NCBI GenBank assembly: GCA_902774215.1
Contig: CACYHU010000028.1
Coordinates: forward strand, 1-40,690
Origin: an uncultured Chloroflexota bacterium
GTDB taxonomy: Bacteria; Chloroflexota; Anaerolineae; Anaerolineales; Anaerolineaceae
Reading direction: 5' to 3'
DNA length: 40,690 bases
Part shown: piece by piece, positions 8,716-17,646 of the stretch
Position numbering within the stretch: position 1 is the stretch's first letter
Layout: every line of letters begins with the position of its first letter
Position numbers and translations under genes: made by a program
Notes under the pieces: generated by a model
What the model was told of the DNA's origin: nothing
Seen by the model: only the letters and a program-made list of their open reading frames with translations
The model's database searches: none

Positions 8716-8803
8716 GATGATTTTTCCTGAAAACAACACTGTAATCAGTATTTTAGCGATAATTGTCCCGTTATTTGCTAATTGATGGCTTATCGGCAAT
8801 AAA

Positions 8804-8862
8804 ATACAGGGGACGTCCCCGGTGCTGTTTTGCGGCACAGTATGAACGCCCCCTGCGTGTAT
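8804..8862 (-). terminator. Large stem-loop ending the ribose-type ABC transporter operon
   Basis: The sequence ACAGGGGACG at 8806-8815 pairs imperfectly with CGCCCCCTGCGTGT ending near 8860. A smaller inner GTGC/GCAC stem is present. On the minus strand the structure is followed by TGTATTTTATTG. It lies just after the last permease gene and before the AAA+ promoter, as expected for an intrinsic terminator. Confidence 0.55.
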
Positions 8863-8877
8863 CGTGAAGAAGATAAT

Positions 8878-9849
8878 TTATTTGATGACTTTCAGCGCCT
8901 TGCGGTCGATCGTCAGGGCAACGAAAATCAGGAAGATCACACCCTTGATGAGCTGCTGTGTCGCGGAATCGTAACCCAGCATGACCAGCCCGTTGTTCAG
9001 GACCGTGTACATCAGCGTGCCGACAATGATGTTCGAAAACCGAACCTTGGCACCGCCGGTGATCGGCAGACCGCCCAGCACCAGGGAGATCAGGATCTGG
9101 GTCTCCAGCTGGTTGCCGGCAGTGGAGGTGATGGAGCCGACTTTGATGACATTCACGAAAGCAGCCAGCCCGGTGAGAGCGCCTGCCTGAACGAACACCA
9201 GGAATTTTACCAGGTCGGTGCGCACACCGGAAAAGCGTGCCGCGATTTCACCGGAACCGATGGCTTTGATATCATGGCCGATGCGTGTAAACTGGAAGTA
9301 AAAGAAACCGATGAGCAGAACTGCAACGGTTATGCCGATCTTCAGCCCGTCCTGATCCAGTGCCTTGATGGCTTTGGATGCGGGGACAGCTGTTTCCGTT
9401 GTCAGATAGGCGCACACTCCCCGGAACAGGTACATTGTACAAATCGTGACGATAAAGCTCGGCAGCTTGAATTTGACATGGAAGAACCCGTTGATAGCAC
9501 CGATGGCAGCACCGGTCACGACGCCGCCGAGGATCGCAAGCGGGATGCTTTTGAAGGAAAGCATACTGATGACGATCGAGGCGACACCCAGCGTAGAACC
9601 TTCCGTGAAGTCAATGGAGCCCAGCGTCATGATAAAGAATACACCGGTAGCCACGATCGCGGGGTAGTAAACCTGGGAAAGCAGCAGGCGCAGCCGTTTT
9701 GGAGTCAGAATTTTCCCTTCTGTAAGGATATTCATTACAACAACGATAACGACAAGACCGATAAACGGCAGCAATGCTTTGAATTGGTCTCCGCTGAAGA
9801 AGGCGCGGAGCTTTGACTGTCCATTATTTTTTGATTTAATATTTTCCAT
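8878..9849 (-). CDS. Sugar ABC transporter permease (RbsC/BPD_transp_2 type), second permease
   Basis: The 323-residue polytopic protein has about eight to ten hydrophobic segments and the family signature near residues 205-255. There an IGSGEIAARFSG motif (the loop that contacts the ATPase) is followed by LGGLPITGGAKV. Length is typical. A Lys/Asn-rich cytoplasmic N-terminus precedes the first helix at about residue 28. AAGGAG lies upstream of the ATG. It follows the ATPase gene by 12 bp and is the last gene of the operon. With the permease at 11373-12323 it would form a heterodimeric channel. The substrate is probably a pentose or related monosaccharide, inferred from the adjacent arabinose genes. 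The order binding protein-permease-ATPase-permease differs from the classical rbs layout. Confidence 0.88.
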   Translation of the reverse strand: MENIKSKNNGQSKLRAFFSGDQFKALLPFIGLVVIVVVMNILTEGKILTPKRLRLLLSQVYYPAIVATGVFFIMTLGSIDFTEGSTLGVASIVISMLSFKSIPLAILGGVVTGAAIGAINGFFHVKFKLPSFIVTICTMYLFRGVCAYLTTETAVPASKAIKALDQDGLKIGITVAVLLIGFFYFQFTRIGHDIKAIGSGEIAARFSGVRTDLVKFLVFVQAGALTGLAAFVNVIKVGSITSTAGNQLETQILISLVLGGLPITGGAKVRFSNIIVGTLMYTVLNNGLVMLGYDSATQQLIKGVIFLIFVALTIDRKALKVIK

Positions 9850-9861
9850 CTTTTCCGCTCC

Positions 9862-11361
9862 TTACACCATCTTTGCGATCAGATCGTTTTCATCAAGCTT
9901 TTTACTGCGGAAAAATTCACCGTTGATCTTTCCGTCTTTCATGATAAATATCCGGTCTGACATCCCGAGCAGTTCCGGAATTTCTTCGGAGATCATGATG
10001 ATGGATTTTCCCTCCTCTTTCAGGTCCTGCATCAGTGCATAAATCGCCTGTTTGACTTTCACGTCAATACCGCGGGTCGGAGAGTCCAGCACCAGTATAT
10101 CGGAACCTTTTCCCATCCAGCGCGCCAGTACGACCTTCTGCTTGTTGCCGCCGGAGAGGTCAGAAACAAACTGGTTGACAGAGCCCATTTTTGTCTGCAT
10201 GTCATCCGCGTGTTTTTGCGCGAAATTCGTCAGCTTCTTTGAGCGCAGTACATTGTGCTCTGCCAGGTCTTCAATGGAAGGCAGGACAACGTTGTTGCGG
10301 ATGGATTCGTTGATGATGATGGATTCATTATCCCGGTCTTTGGAGGCATAAGCGATAGAGTGTTTGATAGCGGTCGGAATGTCGTTGATCTGTGTTCCGT
10401 CCGCGAGTGTAACACTGCCTTCACGGTCCCAGGAAGCCCCGAAGATGGCTTTTCCAACCTCATGCATACCGCATTCGGAAAGTCCGCCGAAACCGAGTAT
10501 CTCCCCTCTGTGCAGGTCAAAACTGATGTCGTAGATCTGCTTCGGAACGGTGACGTTTTTGATGCTCAGCACCACTTCATCGGAAACCGGTGTACCATAG
10601 TCTGTGCGGTAGTACGCGTTCCCGATCTCACGGCCGACCATCAGGCGTTTCAGGTCATCTTCCGTGACTTCTTTGGTGTTGACAGTATCGATGTATTCAC
10701 CATCCCGGAGGATCGTGACGGTATCGGTATGTTCCAGAACTTCACCCAGGTCATGGCTGATGAAGATCACGGAGCGACCGTCCGCGCGGACCTGGTCCAT
10801 GATCTTATACAGTTCAAGACGGCCGTTCTGGGAAAGTGCGGTGGTGGTTTCGTCGACGACCAGGATCTTCGGTTTAAAGTAAGTCGCCTTGACAATTTCG
10901 ACCAGCTTTCGGTCTTCAAAATTATACTGGTCTATCATAGCAGCGGCGTTTATGCGTCCGAAACCGTATTCATTCAGCAGCCGCTGGGCTTCTTTGTTCA
11001 TCGCGGCGGTGTTTTTTATAATACCATTCATGAACGGTTCTTCATGACCGAGGAAGATGTTTTCAGCTACGGTCAGACCGGAAAGGGTCCCCATTTCCTG
11101 TACGATGATAGCGACGCCCTGGTTGTTGGCTTCCACCTGGTTGCGGGCATGGATTTCCTTGCCGTCAAGGATGAACTTGCCGCCGCCAATGGTGTAAATG
11201 CCGCACAGCATTTGGGAGAAAGTGCTTTTTCCGGAACCGTTTTCACCAATAAGTCCGCGGATCTCTCCGGCACTGATGGTCAGAGATACATTGTCCACGG
11301 CATGGGTGAGGTCGAATTGTTTGTCGATATTCTCGGCAACGAGTAATGTTTTCTTTTCCAT
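9862..11361 (-). CDS. Sugar ABC transporter ATP-binding protein (RbsA/MglA type) with atypical motifs
   Basis: The 499-residue protein contains two fused nucleotide-binding domains. Domain 1 keeps Walker A (GENGSGKST near residues 39-47) and Walker B with catalytic Glu (ILVVDETTT). Its signature is replaced by YNFEDRKLVEI where family members read roughly LSVGQQQ. Domain 2 has a degenerate Walker A (GLSECGMHEVGK), an intact LSGGNKQK signature, and a Walker B reading LVLDSPTRG, so the catalytic Glu is Ser. The intact Walker A of domain 1 and intact signature of domain 2 would together build one working ATP site. The opposite site looks dead. RbsA-type proteins are generally asymmetric, but loss of the domain 1 signature is more extreme than usual. 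The gene is tightly packed between the two permease genes. Confidence 0.9.
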   Translation of the reverse strand: MEKKTLLVAENIDKQFDLTHAVDNVSLTISAGEIRGLIGENGSGKSTFSQMLCGIYTIGGGKFILDGKEIHARNQVEANNQGVAIIVQEMGTLSGLTVAENIFLGHEEPFMNGIIKNTAAMNKEAQRLLNEYGFGRINAAAMIDQYNFEDRKLVEIVKATYFKPKILVVDETTTALSQNGRLELYKIMDQVRADGRSVIFISHDLGEVLEHTDTVTILRDGEYIDTVNTKEVTEDDLKRLMVGREIGNAYYRTDYGTPVSDEVVLSIKNVTVPKQIYDISFDLHRGEILGFGGLSECGMHEVGKAIFGASWDREGSVTLADGTQINDIPTAIKHSIAYASKDRDNESIIINESIRNNVVLPSIEDLAEHNVLRSKKLTNFAQKHADDMQTKMGSVNQFVSDLSGGNKQKVVLARWMGKGSDILVLDSPTRGIDVKVKQAIYALMQDLKEEGKSIIMISEEIPELLGMSDRIFIMKDGKINGEFFRSKKLDENDLIAKMV

Positions 11362-11372
11362 TCGACCCCCGC

Positions 11373-12323
11373 TTATTTCACTACGCTGCCCTTTGCACCG
11401 CGGGCAGTCAATGAAACGATTATAAGAAGCGCGGCGCCTGTTACCACATTCTGGATGGTGGTCGGGGCACCAAGCGCGATAAAGCCATTGAAGATGAGTG
11501 AGATAATGAATTCACCGACAATGATGGCGGTAATAGGCTGACCGTATTTACGGAAAGCGATGCCGAAGAAGGTACCCATCAGCGGCTGGAAGTTGCGGCT
11601 CATGGTACTCATACCGGTGAGCGCGGTCATCGTGGTACCGTAGGAAACGGAAAGGATCGCCATGATGCCGACAAAGAAATGCAGCAGCATGAAACCGATC
11701 AGTTTATATTTCTTGACGTCGATACCCATGTTCTTCGCGGTGAATTCGTTGGAGCCGATCGCGTTGCAGTATGTGCCGATCTTGGTGTAATTCAGTATGA
11801 AATACATGAAGACAAAAGCCAGAATCGCGAGGATAATGTTGCCCGGAGCGCTGCTGAAAAAGCGCAGATTTTCAGGGAGGGTCTGTTTCTCACCGCCTGC
11901 CGCAAAAACAGCAACAGATTCAAAAATGAGCATCAAACCGACCGTGACGATCATGGACGGGACGTTCAGTTTGTTATACAGGAAGCCGATGAGCAGACCG
12001 ATGAGCGTACCGCAGCCGAGGCATCCAAGAATAAAACCGGGGTAGCCAAATTGTTTTGAGAGGATCACACCCACAATGGATGAAAGCACGATGTTCGAAC
12101 CGACGGCAAAATCGAAAAGACCCATCACAACGATGAAGTACAATCCGCAGCCGCCGACAGCGTAAATAATGGAGGATTGCAGATAGGAGTAAAGATTTGC
12201 CGGTGAGCCGAAGTTATGCGGCGTCAGGATCTTGAATACTCCATAGAAAAAGATCAGCATAGCAAAAAGCAGCACGAAACCATAATATCTGCTGCCTTTG
12301 AGTTTTTCCAGTTTCTGAGCCAT
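11373..12323 (-). CDS. Sugar ABC transporter permease (RbsC type), first permease
   Basis: This 316-residue polytopic inner-membrane permease belongs to the branched-chain/ribose permease superfamily. Hydrophobic segments span most of the protein, with the cytoplasmic coupling-loop motif AIGSNEFTAKNMGI near residues 185-200 and GTFFGIAFRKYGQPI near 245-260. Expected length is about 310-340 residues. AAGGA lies 7-8 bp before the ATG. Immediately upstream of that site a heptanucleotide repeat array and a stem-loop separate it from the binding-protein gene. It pairs with the permease at 8878-9849 and is powered by the ATPase at 9862-11361. The substrate is not shown directly. Confidence 0.88.
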   Translation of the reverse strand: MAQKLEKLKGSRYYGFVLLFAMLIFFYGVFKILTPHNFGSPANLYSYLQSSIIYAVGGCGLYFIVVMGLFDFAVGSNIVLSSIVGVILSKQFGYPGFILGCLGCGTLIGLLIGFLYNKLNVPSMIVTVGLMLIFESVAVFAAGGEKQTLPENLRFFSSAPGNIILAILAFVFMYFILNYTKIGTYCNAIGSNEFTAKNMGIDVKKYKLIGFMLLHFFVGIMAILSVSYGTTMTALTGMSTMSRNFQPLMGTFFGIAFRKYGQPITAIIVGEFIISLIFNGFIALGAPTTIQNVVTGAALLIIVSLTARGAKGSVVK

Positions 12324-12339
12324 ATTTTATTCCTTGATA

Positions 12340-12415
12340 GGGGTCAGGGGTCAGGGGTCAGGAATCAGTCGGTGCGTTCATTTATTTGACACCTGAAACC
12401 TGACACCTGATACCT
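12340..12415. repeat. Degenerate heptanucleotide repeat, inverted arrangement
   Basis: Positions 12340-12368 hold about three copies of GGGGTCA plus a degenerate fourth. Positions 12388-12415 hold four copies of NACCTGA, which is the reverse complement of the same unit. Both arms have a strict 7-bp period, and the array could fold back on itself. It fills the gap between a permease start and the binding-protein gene. Similar 7-bp arrays occur at 13681, 13743 and 24155. Confidence 0.75.
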
Positions 12416-12420
12416 AAAAC

Positions 12421-12465
12421 TCCCCGGGAGCGGGAGTGCCGCGCCTGGCAGGCCCGCCCCGGGGA
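12421..12465 (-). terminator. GC-rich stem-loop after the binding-protein gene (attenuator or mRNA stabiliser)
   Basis: TCCCCGGGAGCGGG pairs with CCCGCCCCGGGGA with one bulged base. The stem then extends through TGCC/GGCA around a short loop. It begins 12 bp after the binding-protein stop on the minus strand and is followed by only a short GTTTTAGG, so read-through into the permease gene is likely. Such hairpins commonly protect the binding-protein mRNA and lower downstream expression. Confidence 0.65.
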
Positions 12466-12476
12466 ATGAAACAATC

Positions 12477-13595
12477 TTATTTGGCGTGGCGGGCCACAAC
12501 GTCTTCAACAGACAGGGCTGCGCAGGCGGCTGCCAGATCTTCGTACGGCAGTTCAGCCAGAGCTTTGATTTCATCTTCATAGTACGGCAGTTCGGTACCG
12601 GTGAAGTACGCGGCATAGTTGGCGTAATCTTCAGGGGAAGCAACGAACATGTACGGGAAGACCATGTCGTAGAAGCCTTCATTGGAAACTTCGTAGTTAC
12701 CCTTAATGGCGTTGTATACCATCAGGAATGCGAAGAACGGGTCAGCATAGTGACCGCCGGATTCAACAGCCATCGCGCCGGTTTCCAGCTTGACATCCAG
12801 GTCGGGGAGGAAGTCGGTGGAAGCAACAGCGATCTTGCCGGTCAGGCCTTTCGCTTCGATGCCGGCGATTGCGCCCAGGAGGGTGTCGCCGCCGCCGCCC
12901 GCAACGATGAGGGCGTCGATATCAGGATTGGCGTCAATGATAGCTTCGGCAGTGGCACGGCCGGTATCGGTGGTGGTGCGGCCATACTGCGGTTCAAGCA
13001 GTTCCATCTTATCATCCGGATGTGCTTCATTCCAGGCTTCAACACCGGCTTTGTAACCGGACCAGCGGCCAAGGAATGTGGCGTCGCCCGGTTCCCAGCC
13101 TTCCAAACCGATCTTGCGGCAGCCCTTTTCGCCAAGGATGGTTACGAGAGTCTTACCGTTGTCGAATTCGGATTCGTGGACTGCGCCGACATAGTACGGG
13201 GAAGAAGAGGCCTGTTCATATTCGTCCGGGTTGGCTTCCGGGTCGATCACACGGAAGAACTGGGCGACATACATTTCGTTTTCGTCAGCTGTCTTGATAA
13301 CGGAACCCATTTCAGCGGAGGCGGAGTTGCAGATGATGATACCATCGCAGTCAGCCAGAGCCAGAGTTTCGGCAGAAGCGGTGACCTGCTCGGAGATGTG
13401 AGCCTGGTCGACCCACTGGGTTTCAACATCAAGAGCTTCAGCAGCGGCGTCGATAAGGCGCTTTACTTCGCTGCCCAGGGTATCGGTGGAGCTCCAGATG
13501 GAGATACCGATTTTAATTTTGTCATCCGCGGAAGCGGAGGCGACTACGCCGCAAAGCATGGTCAGAGCCAAAAGCAACACGACAAATTTCTTCAT
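12477..13595 (-). CDS. Sugar ABC transporter substrate-binding protein
   Basis: The 372-residue protein belongs to the periplasmic-binding-protein/LacI-like family (type I, ribose/xylose/arabinose class). It has a signal peptide with hydrophobic core at residues 4-20 and likely cleavage after ASA (residue 23), with no lipobox cysteine. Family signatures include IKIGISIWSSTDTLGSEV at the mature N-terminus, ADCDGIIICNSAS near residue 83, and DIDALIVAGGGGDTLLGAI near residue 223, the usual hinge-side pocket segment. AAGGAGAA precedes the ATG. It is the first gene of the second transporter operon and follows araD by 173 bp of repeat-containing sequence. A pentose ligand is inferred from location. 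The secreted rather than lipid-anchored form is unusual for a monoderm. Confidence 0.88.
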   Translation of the reverse strand: MKKFVVLLLALTMLCGVVASASADDKIKIGISIWSSTDTLGSEVKRLIDAAAEALDVETQWVDQAHISEQVTASAETLALADCDGIIICNSASAEMGSVIKTADENEMYVAQFFRVIDPEANPDEYEQASSSPYYVGAVHESEFDNGKTLVTILGEKGCRKIGLEGWEPGDATFLGRWSGYKAGVEAWNEAHPDDKMELLEPQYGRTTTDTGRATAEAIIDANPDIDALIVAGGGGDTLLGAIAGIEAKGLTGKIAVASTDFLPDLDVKLETGAMAVESGGHYADPFFAFLMVYNAIKGNYEVSNEGFYDMVFPYMFVASPEDYANYAAYFTGTELPYYEDEIKALAELPYEDLAAACAALSVEDVVARHAK

Positions 13596-13680
13596 GATTA
13601 ATTCTCCTTTTTTTTGATCAGACTTTTGTCCTGAACATACAGCAGGCGCACCTTTTGTTCAAAACAAATGTCGATTTAAC

Positions 13681-13708
13681 TCAGTAGTCAGCGGTCAGCA
13701 GGCAGTGG
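13681..13708. repeat. Degenerate heptanucleotide repeat (TCAGNNG x4)
   Basis: Four tandem units, TCAGTAG, TCAGCGG, TCAGCAG and GCAGTGG, follow a 7-bp period. They lie in the gap between araD and the binding-protein gene and resemble the other heptamer arrays in the window. Confidence 0.65.
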
Positions 13709-13742
13709 TAAGTCCATCTATTCTCAAACCTGTCCTTATTAA

Positions 13743-13774
13743 CCTACATCCTACATATATCCTGTATCCTATAT
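13743..13774. repeat. Degenerate heptanucleotide repeat (CCTACAT/CCTGTAT type) overlapping the araD stop
   Basis: Units CCTACAT, CCTACAT, (ATAT), CCTGTAT and CCTATAT follow a 7-bp period apart from a 4-bp insertion. The last unit contains the araD stop codon (13769-13771). On the minus strand the unit reads ATNNAGG, related to the TCAGG unit of the other arrays. Confidence 0.6.
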
Positions 13775-14461
13775 CTGCCCATAATAGGCATTCTTCCCGT
13801 GCTTGCGCAGGTAGTGCTTGTCGAGCAAAGTCTGCTGCATATCAGGGAGAGCGGGATAAAGCATTTCCGCATGATAGTTCATTTCCGCGACGGTTTCCAT
13901 CACCATCATGTTGTGGACAGCATTGAACGGATCAGTTCCCCAGGCAAAGGGACCGTGGGAATGGACCAGCACCCCCGGAATGGCATCCGGATCGATCTCG
14001 CGGAAGGTCTCCGCAATCACATTGCCGGTTTCCAGTTCATATTTCCCTTTGATTTCCGCGTCCGTCATCTTGCGTGTGCAGGGAATGGCACCGTAGAAAT
14101 AATCCCCATGGGTGGTCCCGAGCGGACGGATGGGCACGCCGGCCTGAGCATAGGAAACAGCCCATTTGCTGTGGGTGTGCACTACACCCCCGATGTTTGG
14201 AAAGGCGTTATACAGCACCACATGAGTCGCGGTATCGCTGGAGGGTTTATATCTCCCTTCGACTTTTTCACCGGTCTGGATACTTACAACAACCATATCT
14301 TCCGGTTTCAGTTCATCATATTCCACCCCGCTGGGTTTGATGACCATCAGCCCGGATTCACGGTCGATCCCGGACACGTTGCCCCAAGTGAAAATCACCA
14401 GGTTATACTTCGGAAGGAGCATGTTTGCTTCATAAACCTGTTTTTTCAGTTCTTCAAGCAT
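13769..14461 (-). CDS. araD: L-ribulose-5-phosphate 4-epimerase (AraD)
   Basis: This enzyme interconverts L-ribulose 5-phosphate and D-xylulose 5-phosphate, the last step of the isomerase route of L-arabinose breakdown, in the cytoplasm. The 230-residue length matches the family (231 in E. coli). The class II aldolase/epimerase fold is evident. Metal-binding histidines lie in [13 protein letters not shown] (near residues 91-103) and HSHGPFAWG (near 168-176), and GTTHGDYF lies between them. The N-terminal [14 protein letters not shown] is also typical. It follows the kinase gene by 2 bp (TGA then ATG almost adjacent), so translation is probably coupled. A heptamer repeat overlaps its stop. A fucose/rhamnose-type aldolase is possible by fold but less likely beside araA. 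Confidence 0.93.
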   Translation of the reverse strand: MLEELKKQVYEANMLLPKYNLVIFTWGNVSGIDRESGLMVIKPSGVEYDELKPEDMVVVSIQTGEKVEGRYKPSSDTATHVVLYNAFPNIGGVVHTHSKWAVSYAQAGVPIRPLGTTHGDYFYGAIPCTRKMTDAEIKGKYELETGNVIAETFREIDPDAIPGVLVHSHGPFAWGTDPFNAVHNMMVMETVAEMNYHAEMLYPALPDMQQTLLDKHYLRKHGKNAYYGQI

Positions 14462-14463
14462 GA

Positions 14464-16029
14464 TCAGAACCTTTCTATTGCCAGTCTTTCTACATCAAGG
14501 CAGTTCTTATAAACAGTGATGAACCTGTTGAATCCATCGACTTCTTCCTGGTCTGCCATAATGGTTGAGGATTTGCAGTCCACAAAGACCTTCTTCTCCA
14601 GATAATCCTCAAGGGTTTCTCCATTTTCCTTCCACAGCGTATATGCACACAGAAGGGCCATGCCATAGGGGCCGCCTTCACCTGCGGTCTGCATAACGGA
14701 GACCGGTGTATTGATTGCCGCGGAAAGGATCCGCTGTCCGACACCTTCAGTCTTGAAGTAGCCGCCATGACCATAGATCTTATCGATGGCAACATCTTCT
14801 TTCGCAAGAATATCCATTCCGATTTTGAGTGTAGCTAGGGCACTGTAAAGATGCATGCGCAGGAAGTTCGGAAGATTGAATTTTGAATCCGCTTTCCGCA
14901 TGAAGATCAGACGCCCTTCGTCCAGATCTGTGACACCTTCACCCGAATAATAGTTGAAGCTCAACAGACCGCCGCAGTCATTGTCACCCTCAAGAGCTGT
15001 CTGGAACATTTTTGTATAAATCGTGTCTTTGTCAACATTGTAGCCAAACAGGTTGAGGATCTGGACGATCATCCTTGCCCAGGCACTGGTATCGCTGGTG
15101 CAGTTGTTGCAGTGGACCATGGCAACAGGAGCTCCGGTAGGTGTGGTGACCATATCGATCTCGCGGTGGCGGTTGAGCTTTTTCTCTGTCACGATCATCG
15201 CAAAGTCAGACGTTCCCGCGCTGACGTTGCCGGTTCGTACACGGACCGAGTTCGTTGCCACCATTCCGGTTCCTGCATCGCCTTCACAGGGTACGACCGG
15301 GATCCCGGACTTGAATTCGCCTGTCGGATCCAGATATAAAGCACCTGCTTCGGTAAGCGTTCCCGCATCAGCACCGGCCGGCAGGACCTCCGGGAGAAGC
15401 TTACGAAGGTCAAATCCGTATCGCTTCACTTCATCAAGCGCATTGAATTTTTTGAGCATGTCTTCATCATAATTCAGGGTGGCGGAATCGATCGGGAACA
15501 TTCCGGAAGCTTCACCGACGCCCATCACCTTTTTGCCGGTCAAAACATAATGCACATATCCGGCAAGGGTGGTGATATAGCTCAGATCCACGAGATGTTT
15601 TTCCTGATTCAGGATCGCCTGATAAAGATGAGCGATCGACCAGCGCTGCGGGATATTGAAATCAAACAGATTGCTCAGTTTTTCTGCTGCTTCCGCGGTG
15701 ATGGTATTGCGCCAGGTGCGGAATTCACAAAGCTGTTTGTCATTTTTATTGAACGGCAGATAACCGTGCATCATTGCGGAAATACCGATCGCACCGGTTT
15801 CAGTCAGTTTTTCGCCGTATTTTTGCATTACATCATTTTTCAGATTTGCGAAACAAATCTGCAGGCCATGTTTTACTTCTTCCAGCGAATAGGTCCAGAT
15901 TCCATTGACATAGCTGTTTTCCCATATAAATGAACTGGACGCAAGGATCTGGTGGTTCCTTCCCAGCAGAACAGATTTAATTCGGGTGGAACCAAATTCG
16001 ATTCCGATAACAGTTTCTTTAAAGTTCAT
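14464..16029 (-). CDS. araB: FGGY-family L-ribulokinase
   Basis: The enzyme would phosphorylate L-ribulose to L-ribulose 5-phosphate using ATP. The start is placed at ATG 16029 ([19 protein letters not shown]). An open frame continues upstream, but that extension lies inside araA and lacks family similarity. The resulting protein is 521 residues. N-terminal phosphate motif [11 protein letters not shown], glycine-rich [11 protein letters not shown] and the catalytic Asp in CEGDAGTGM fit FGGY kinases. The sequence looks closer to the xylulokinase-like kinases found beside araA/araD in Clostridia and Bacteroides than to E. coli AraB. The L-ribulokinase role therefore rests on its position between araA (4 bp away) and araD (2 bp away). 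Xylulokinase is the main alternative. Confidence 0.85.
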   Translation of the reverse strand: MNFKETVIGIEFGSTRIKSVLLGRNHQILASSSFIWENSYVNGIWTYSLEEVKHGLQICFANLKNDVMQKYGEKLTETGAIGISAMMHGYLPFNKNDKQLCEFRTWRNTITAEAAEKLSNLFDFNIPQRWSIAHLYQAILNQEKHLVDLSYITTLAGYVHYVLTGKKVMGVGEASGMFPIDSATLNYDEDMLKKFNALDEVKRYGFDLRKLLPEVLPAGADAGTLTEAGALYLDPTGEFKSGIPVVPCEGDAGTGMVATNSVRVRTGNVSAGTSDFAMIVTEKKLNRHREIDMVTTPTGAPVAMVHCNNCTSDTSAWARMIVQILNLFGYNVDKDTIYTKMFQTALEGDNDCGGLLSFNYYSGEGVTDLDEGRLIFMRKADSKFNLPNFLRMHLYSALATLKIGMDILAKEDVAIDKIYGHGGYFKTEGVGQRILSAAINTPVSVMQTAGEGGPYGMALLCAYTLWKENGETLEDYLEKKVFVDCKSSTIMADQEEVDGFNRFITVYKNCLDVERLAIERF

Positions 16030-16033
16030 GATC

Positions 16034-17497
16034 TTACCGCAGCTTCCATGCAATATCTTTGATGAAGAGTTCATCTTCAAGCTTTTCGACAGTGGTGTCC
16101 TTATCAATATGGACAAATTCGATATCCATGAATTTTGCCCAGTCGCGCATCATTTCCGGAGTCACATCGTAGCTCAAAACGGTGTGGTGTGCACCGCCGG
16201 CGGTGATCCAGCATTCCACGCCATCGGTCAGATTCGGCAGCGCGCGCCACATCACACGGGCAACCGGAAGGTTCGGCATGGGCATGATCGGTTTCACAGC
16301 TTCGATATCCTGGACGATAAGACGCAGTCTGCCACCCATATCGATAAGGGAGGCAACGATCCCTTTGCCTGCTTTTCCTTCAAAGACCAGGCGGGCAGGA
16401 TCCTTTTCGTTCATACCGATGCCCAGATGATGAGTCTCGATGCGGGGTTTGTCAGCGGCCAGTGAAGGACAGACTTCCAGCATATGAGCTCCCAGGGAAT
16501 ATTCGTGACCTTCGACCAGATGGTATGTGTAGTCTTCCATAAATCCGCTGGCACCGTTCCCGTTTTCTCCCATAGCCTTGAGGATAGCGGTCATTGCTGA
16601 AACTTTCCAGTCGCCTTCGCCGCCGTACCCGTAGCCCTGAGCCATCAGGTGCTGGGAAGCAAGCCCCGGAAGCTGTTCCATACCGTAAAGATCCTGGAAT
16701 GTGTTGGAGAAGGCCTTGCAGCCATTGCGGTCCATCATCTTTTTGATGGCGATCTCTTCACGCGCCTGATATTTAATGGCGTAAATATTGTCTGTGGCGA
16801 TATCATAATTGGCCTTGTATTCATTGAAGAGCGCTTCCACTTCTTCATCCGTGACAGCGTTCATTTCTTTCACAAGATCGCCGACTGCCCAGGTGTTGAC
16901 TTCCCAGCCAAGTTTCTTCTGGACTTCGACTTTGTCGCCTTCAGTGACAGCCACATCACGCATATTGTCACCGAAGCGCATCACTTTCATATGCTTTGAA
17001 AAATCTACACCGGCTGCTACCTTTTGGAATTCAGCAAGACGTGCGATAACTTTTTCATCTTTCCAATAACCGGCTACGACCTTGCGTGCTTTGCGGAGAC
17101 GGGCACCGATGAAACCGTGCTCACGGTCGCCATGAGCAGCCTGGTTCAGATTCATGAAATCCATATCGATTTCTTCATTCGGGATCTCAAGGTTGTACTG
17201 GGTCGCGAAGTGGCACCATGGTTTTTGGAGCAATTCCAGCCCGTTCAGCCACATTTTTGAGGGGGAGAAGGTATGACACCAGGTAATGACGCCGAGACAG
17301 TTGTCATCGAAATTCGCTTCCTTCATCACGGAAGTGATCTGGTTTGAGCTCATCGCTGTCACTTTGTAGATCAGCGGATAAGGCAGTTTTTCACTGAGCC
17401 AGGAAGCCATTTCTGCGCTGCGTTCGGCAACTGTTTTCAATACATCCTCACCGTAAAGGTCCTGGGAACCTACAACGAACCAAAATTCTTTACTCAT
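16034..17497 (-). CDS. araA: L-arabinose isomerase (AraA)
   Basis: This enzyme converts L-arabinose to L-ribulose in the cytoplasm using a divalent metal. The 487-residue protein opens with the characteristic FWFVVGSQDLYGE. It carries the family segments VITWCHTFSPSKMW (near residue 72), DMDFMNLNQAAHGDREHGF (near 111) and FMEDYTYHL followed by GAHMLEVCPS, which holds the metal ligands around residues 306-340. The late RIETHHLGIG and TAGGAHHT supply further histidines. Length is close to the usual 495-500. The start is set by AAGGAGATT a few bases before ATG. It begins the araA-kinase-araD set, separated from the ytf operon by a strong terminator and a possible promoter. Confidence 0.96.
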   Translation of the reverse strand: MSKEFWFVVGSQDLYGEDVLKTVAERSAEMASWLSEKLPYPLIYKVTAMSSNQITSVMKEANFDDNCLGVITWCHTFSPSKMWLNGLELLQKPWCHFATQYNLEIPNEEIDMDFMNLNQAAHGDREHGFIGARLRKARKVVAGYWKDEKVIARLAEFQKVAAGVDFSKHMKVMRFGDNMRDVAVTEGDKVEVQKKLGWEVNTWAVGDLVKEMNAVTDEEVEALFNEYKANYDIATDNIYAIKYQAREEIAIKKMMDRNGCKAFSNTFQDLYGMEQLPGLASQHLMAQGYGYGGEGDWKVSAMTAILKAMGENGNGASGFMEDYTYHLVEGHEYSLGAHMLEVCPSLAADKPRIETHHLGIGMNEKDPARLVFEGKAGKGIVASLIDMGGRLRLIVQDIEAVKPIMPMPNLPVARVMWRALPNLTDGVECWITAGGAHHTVLSYDVTPEMMRDWAKFMDIEFVHIDKDTTVEKLEDELFIKDIAWKLR

Positions 17498-17536
17498 GTT
17501 TTAATCTCCTTGATGCCAGCTTATTCCGGCGCTTAT

Positions 17537-17542
17537 ATTATA
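17537..17542 (-). promoter_or_regulatory. Candidate -10 box upstream of araA
   Basis: Minus-strand TATAAT at 17542-17537 lies about 40 bp before the araA start, downstream of the ytf terminator. No good -35 hexamer is seen at the expected distance, so an activator-dependent promoter is possible. Assignment is tentative. Confidence 0.4.
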
Positions 17543-17593
17543 TATCGAAATAAACAATGATTTTCTGTGATTAACTTCACTTGTTTGATATGA

Positions 17594-17636
17594 CAAAAGA
17601 GTAACCGGAAATCATCCCGTGATTTCCGGTTACTCT
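17594..17636 (-). terminator. Rho-independent terminator of the ytfQRT-yjfF operon
   Basis: A perfect 16-bp stem (17598-17613 with 17621-17636) has a 7-nt loop. On the minus strand it is followed by a run of T (CTCTTTTGTC). It begins 11 bp after the yjfF stop, and araA follows as a new unit. The strength of the stem indicates efficient termination. Confidence 0.85.
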
Positions 17637-17646
17637 GCAGCTGCAA

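Noticed and set aside
12340-12415. CRISPR-like or insertion-sequence interpretation of the repeats
   Set aside because: Units are only 7 bp, degenerate and without spacers. No transposase or terminal inverted repeats with target duplications are visible.
12486-13601. Long open frame antisense to the second binding-protein gene
   Set aside because: The minus-strand gene has a signal peptide, ribosome binding site and clear family motifs. The antisense frame is a codon-bias shadow. The same applies to long antisense frames at 10255-11346, 21499-22383, 8830-9816 and 5121-6044.
16030-16116. Upstream extension of the ribulokinase open frame
   Set aside because: It lies inside araA, adds 29 residues without family similarity, and the ATG at 16029 directly precedes the conserved FGGY N-terminus.
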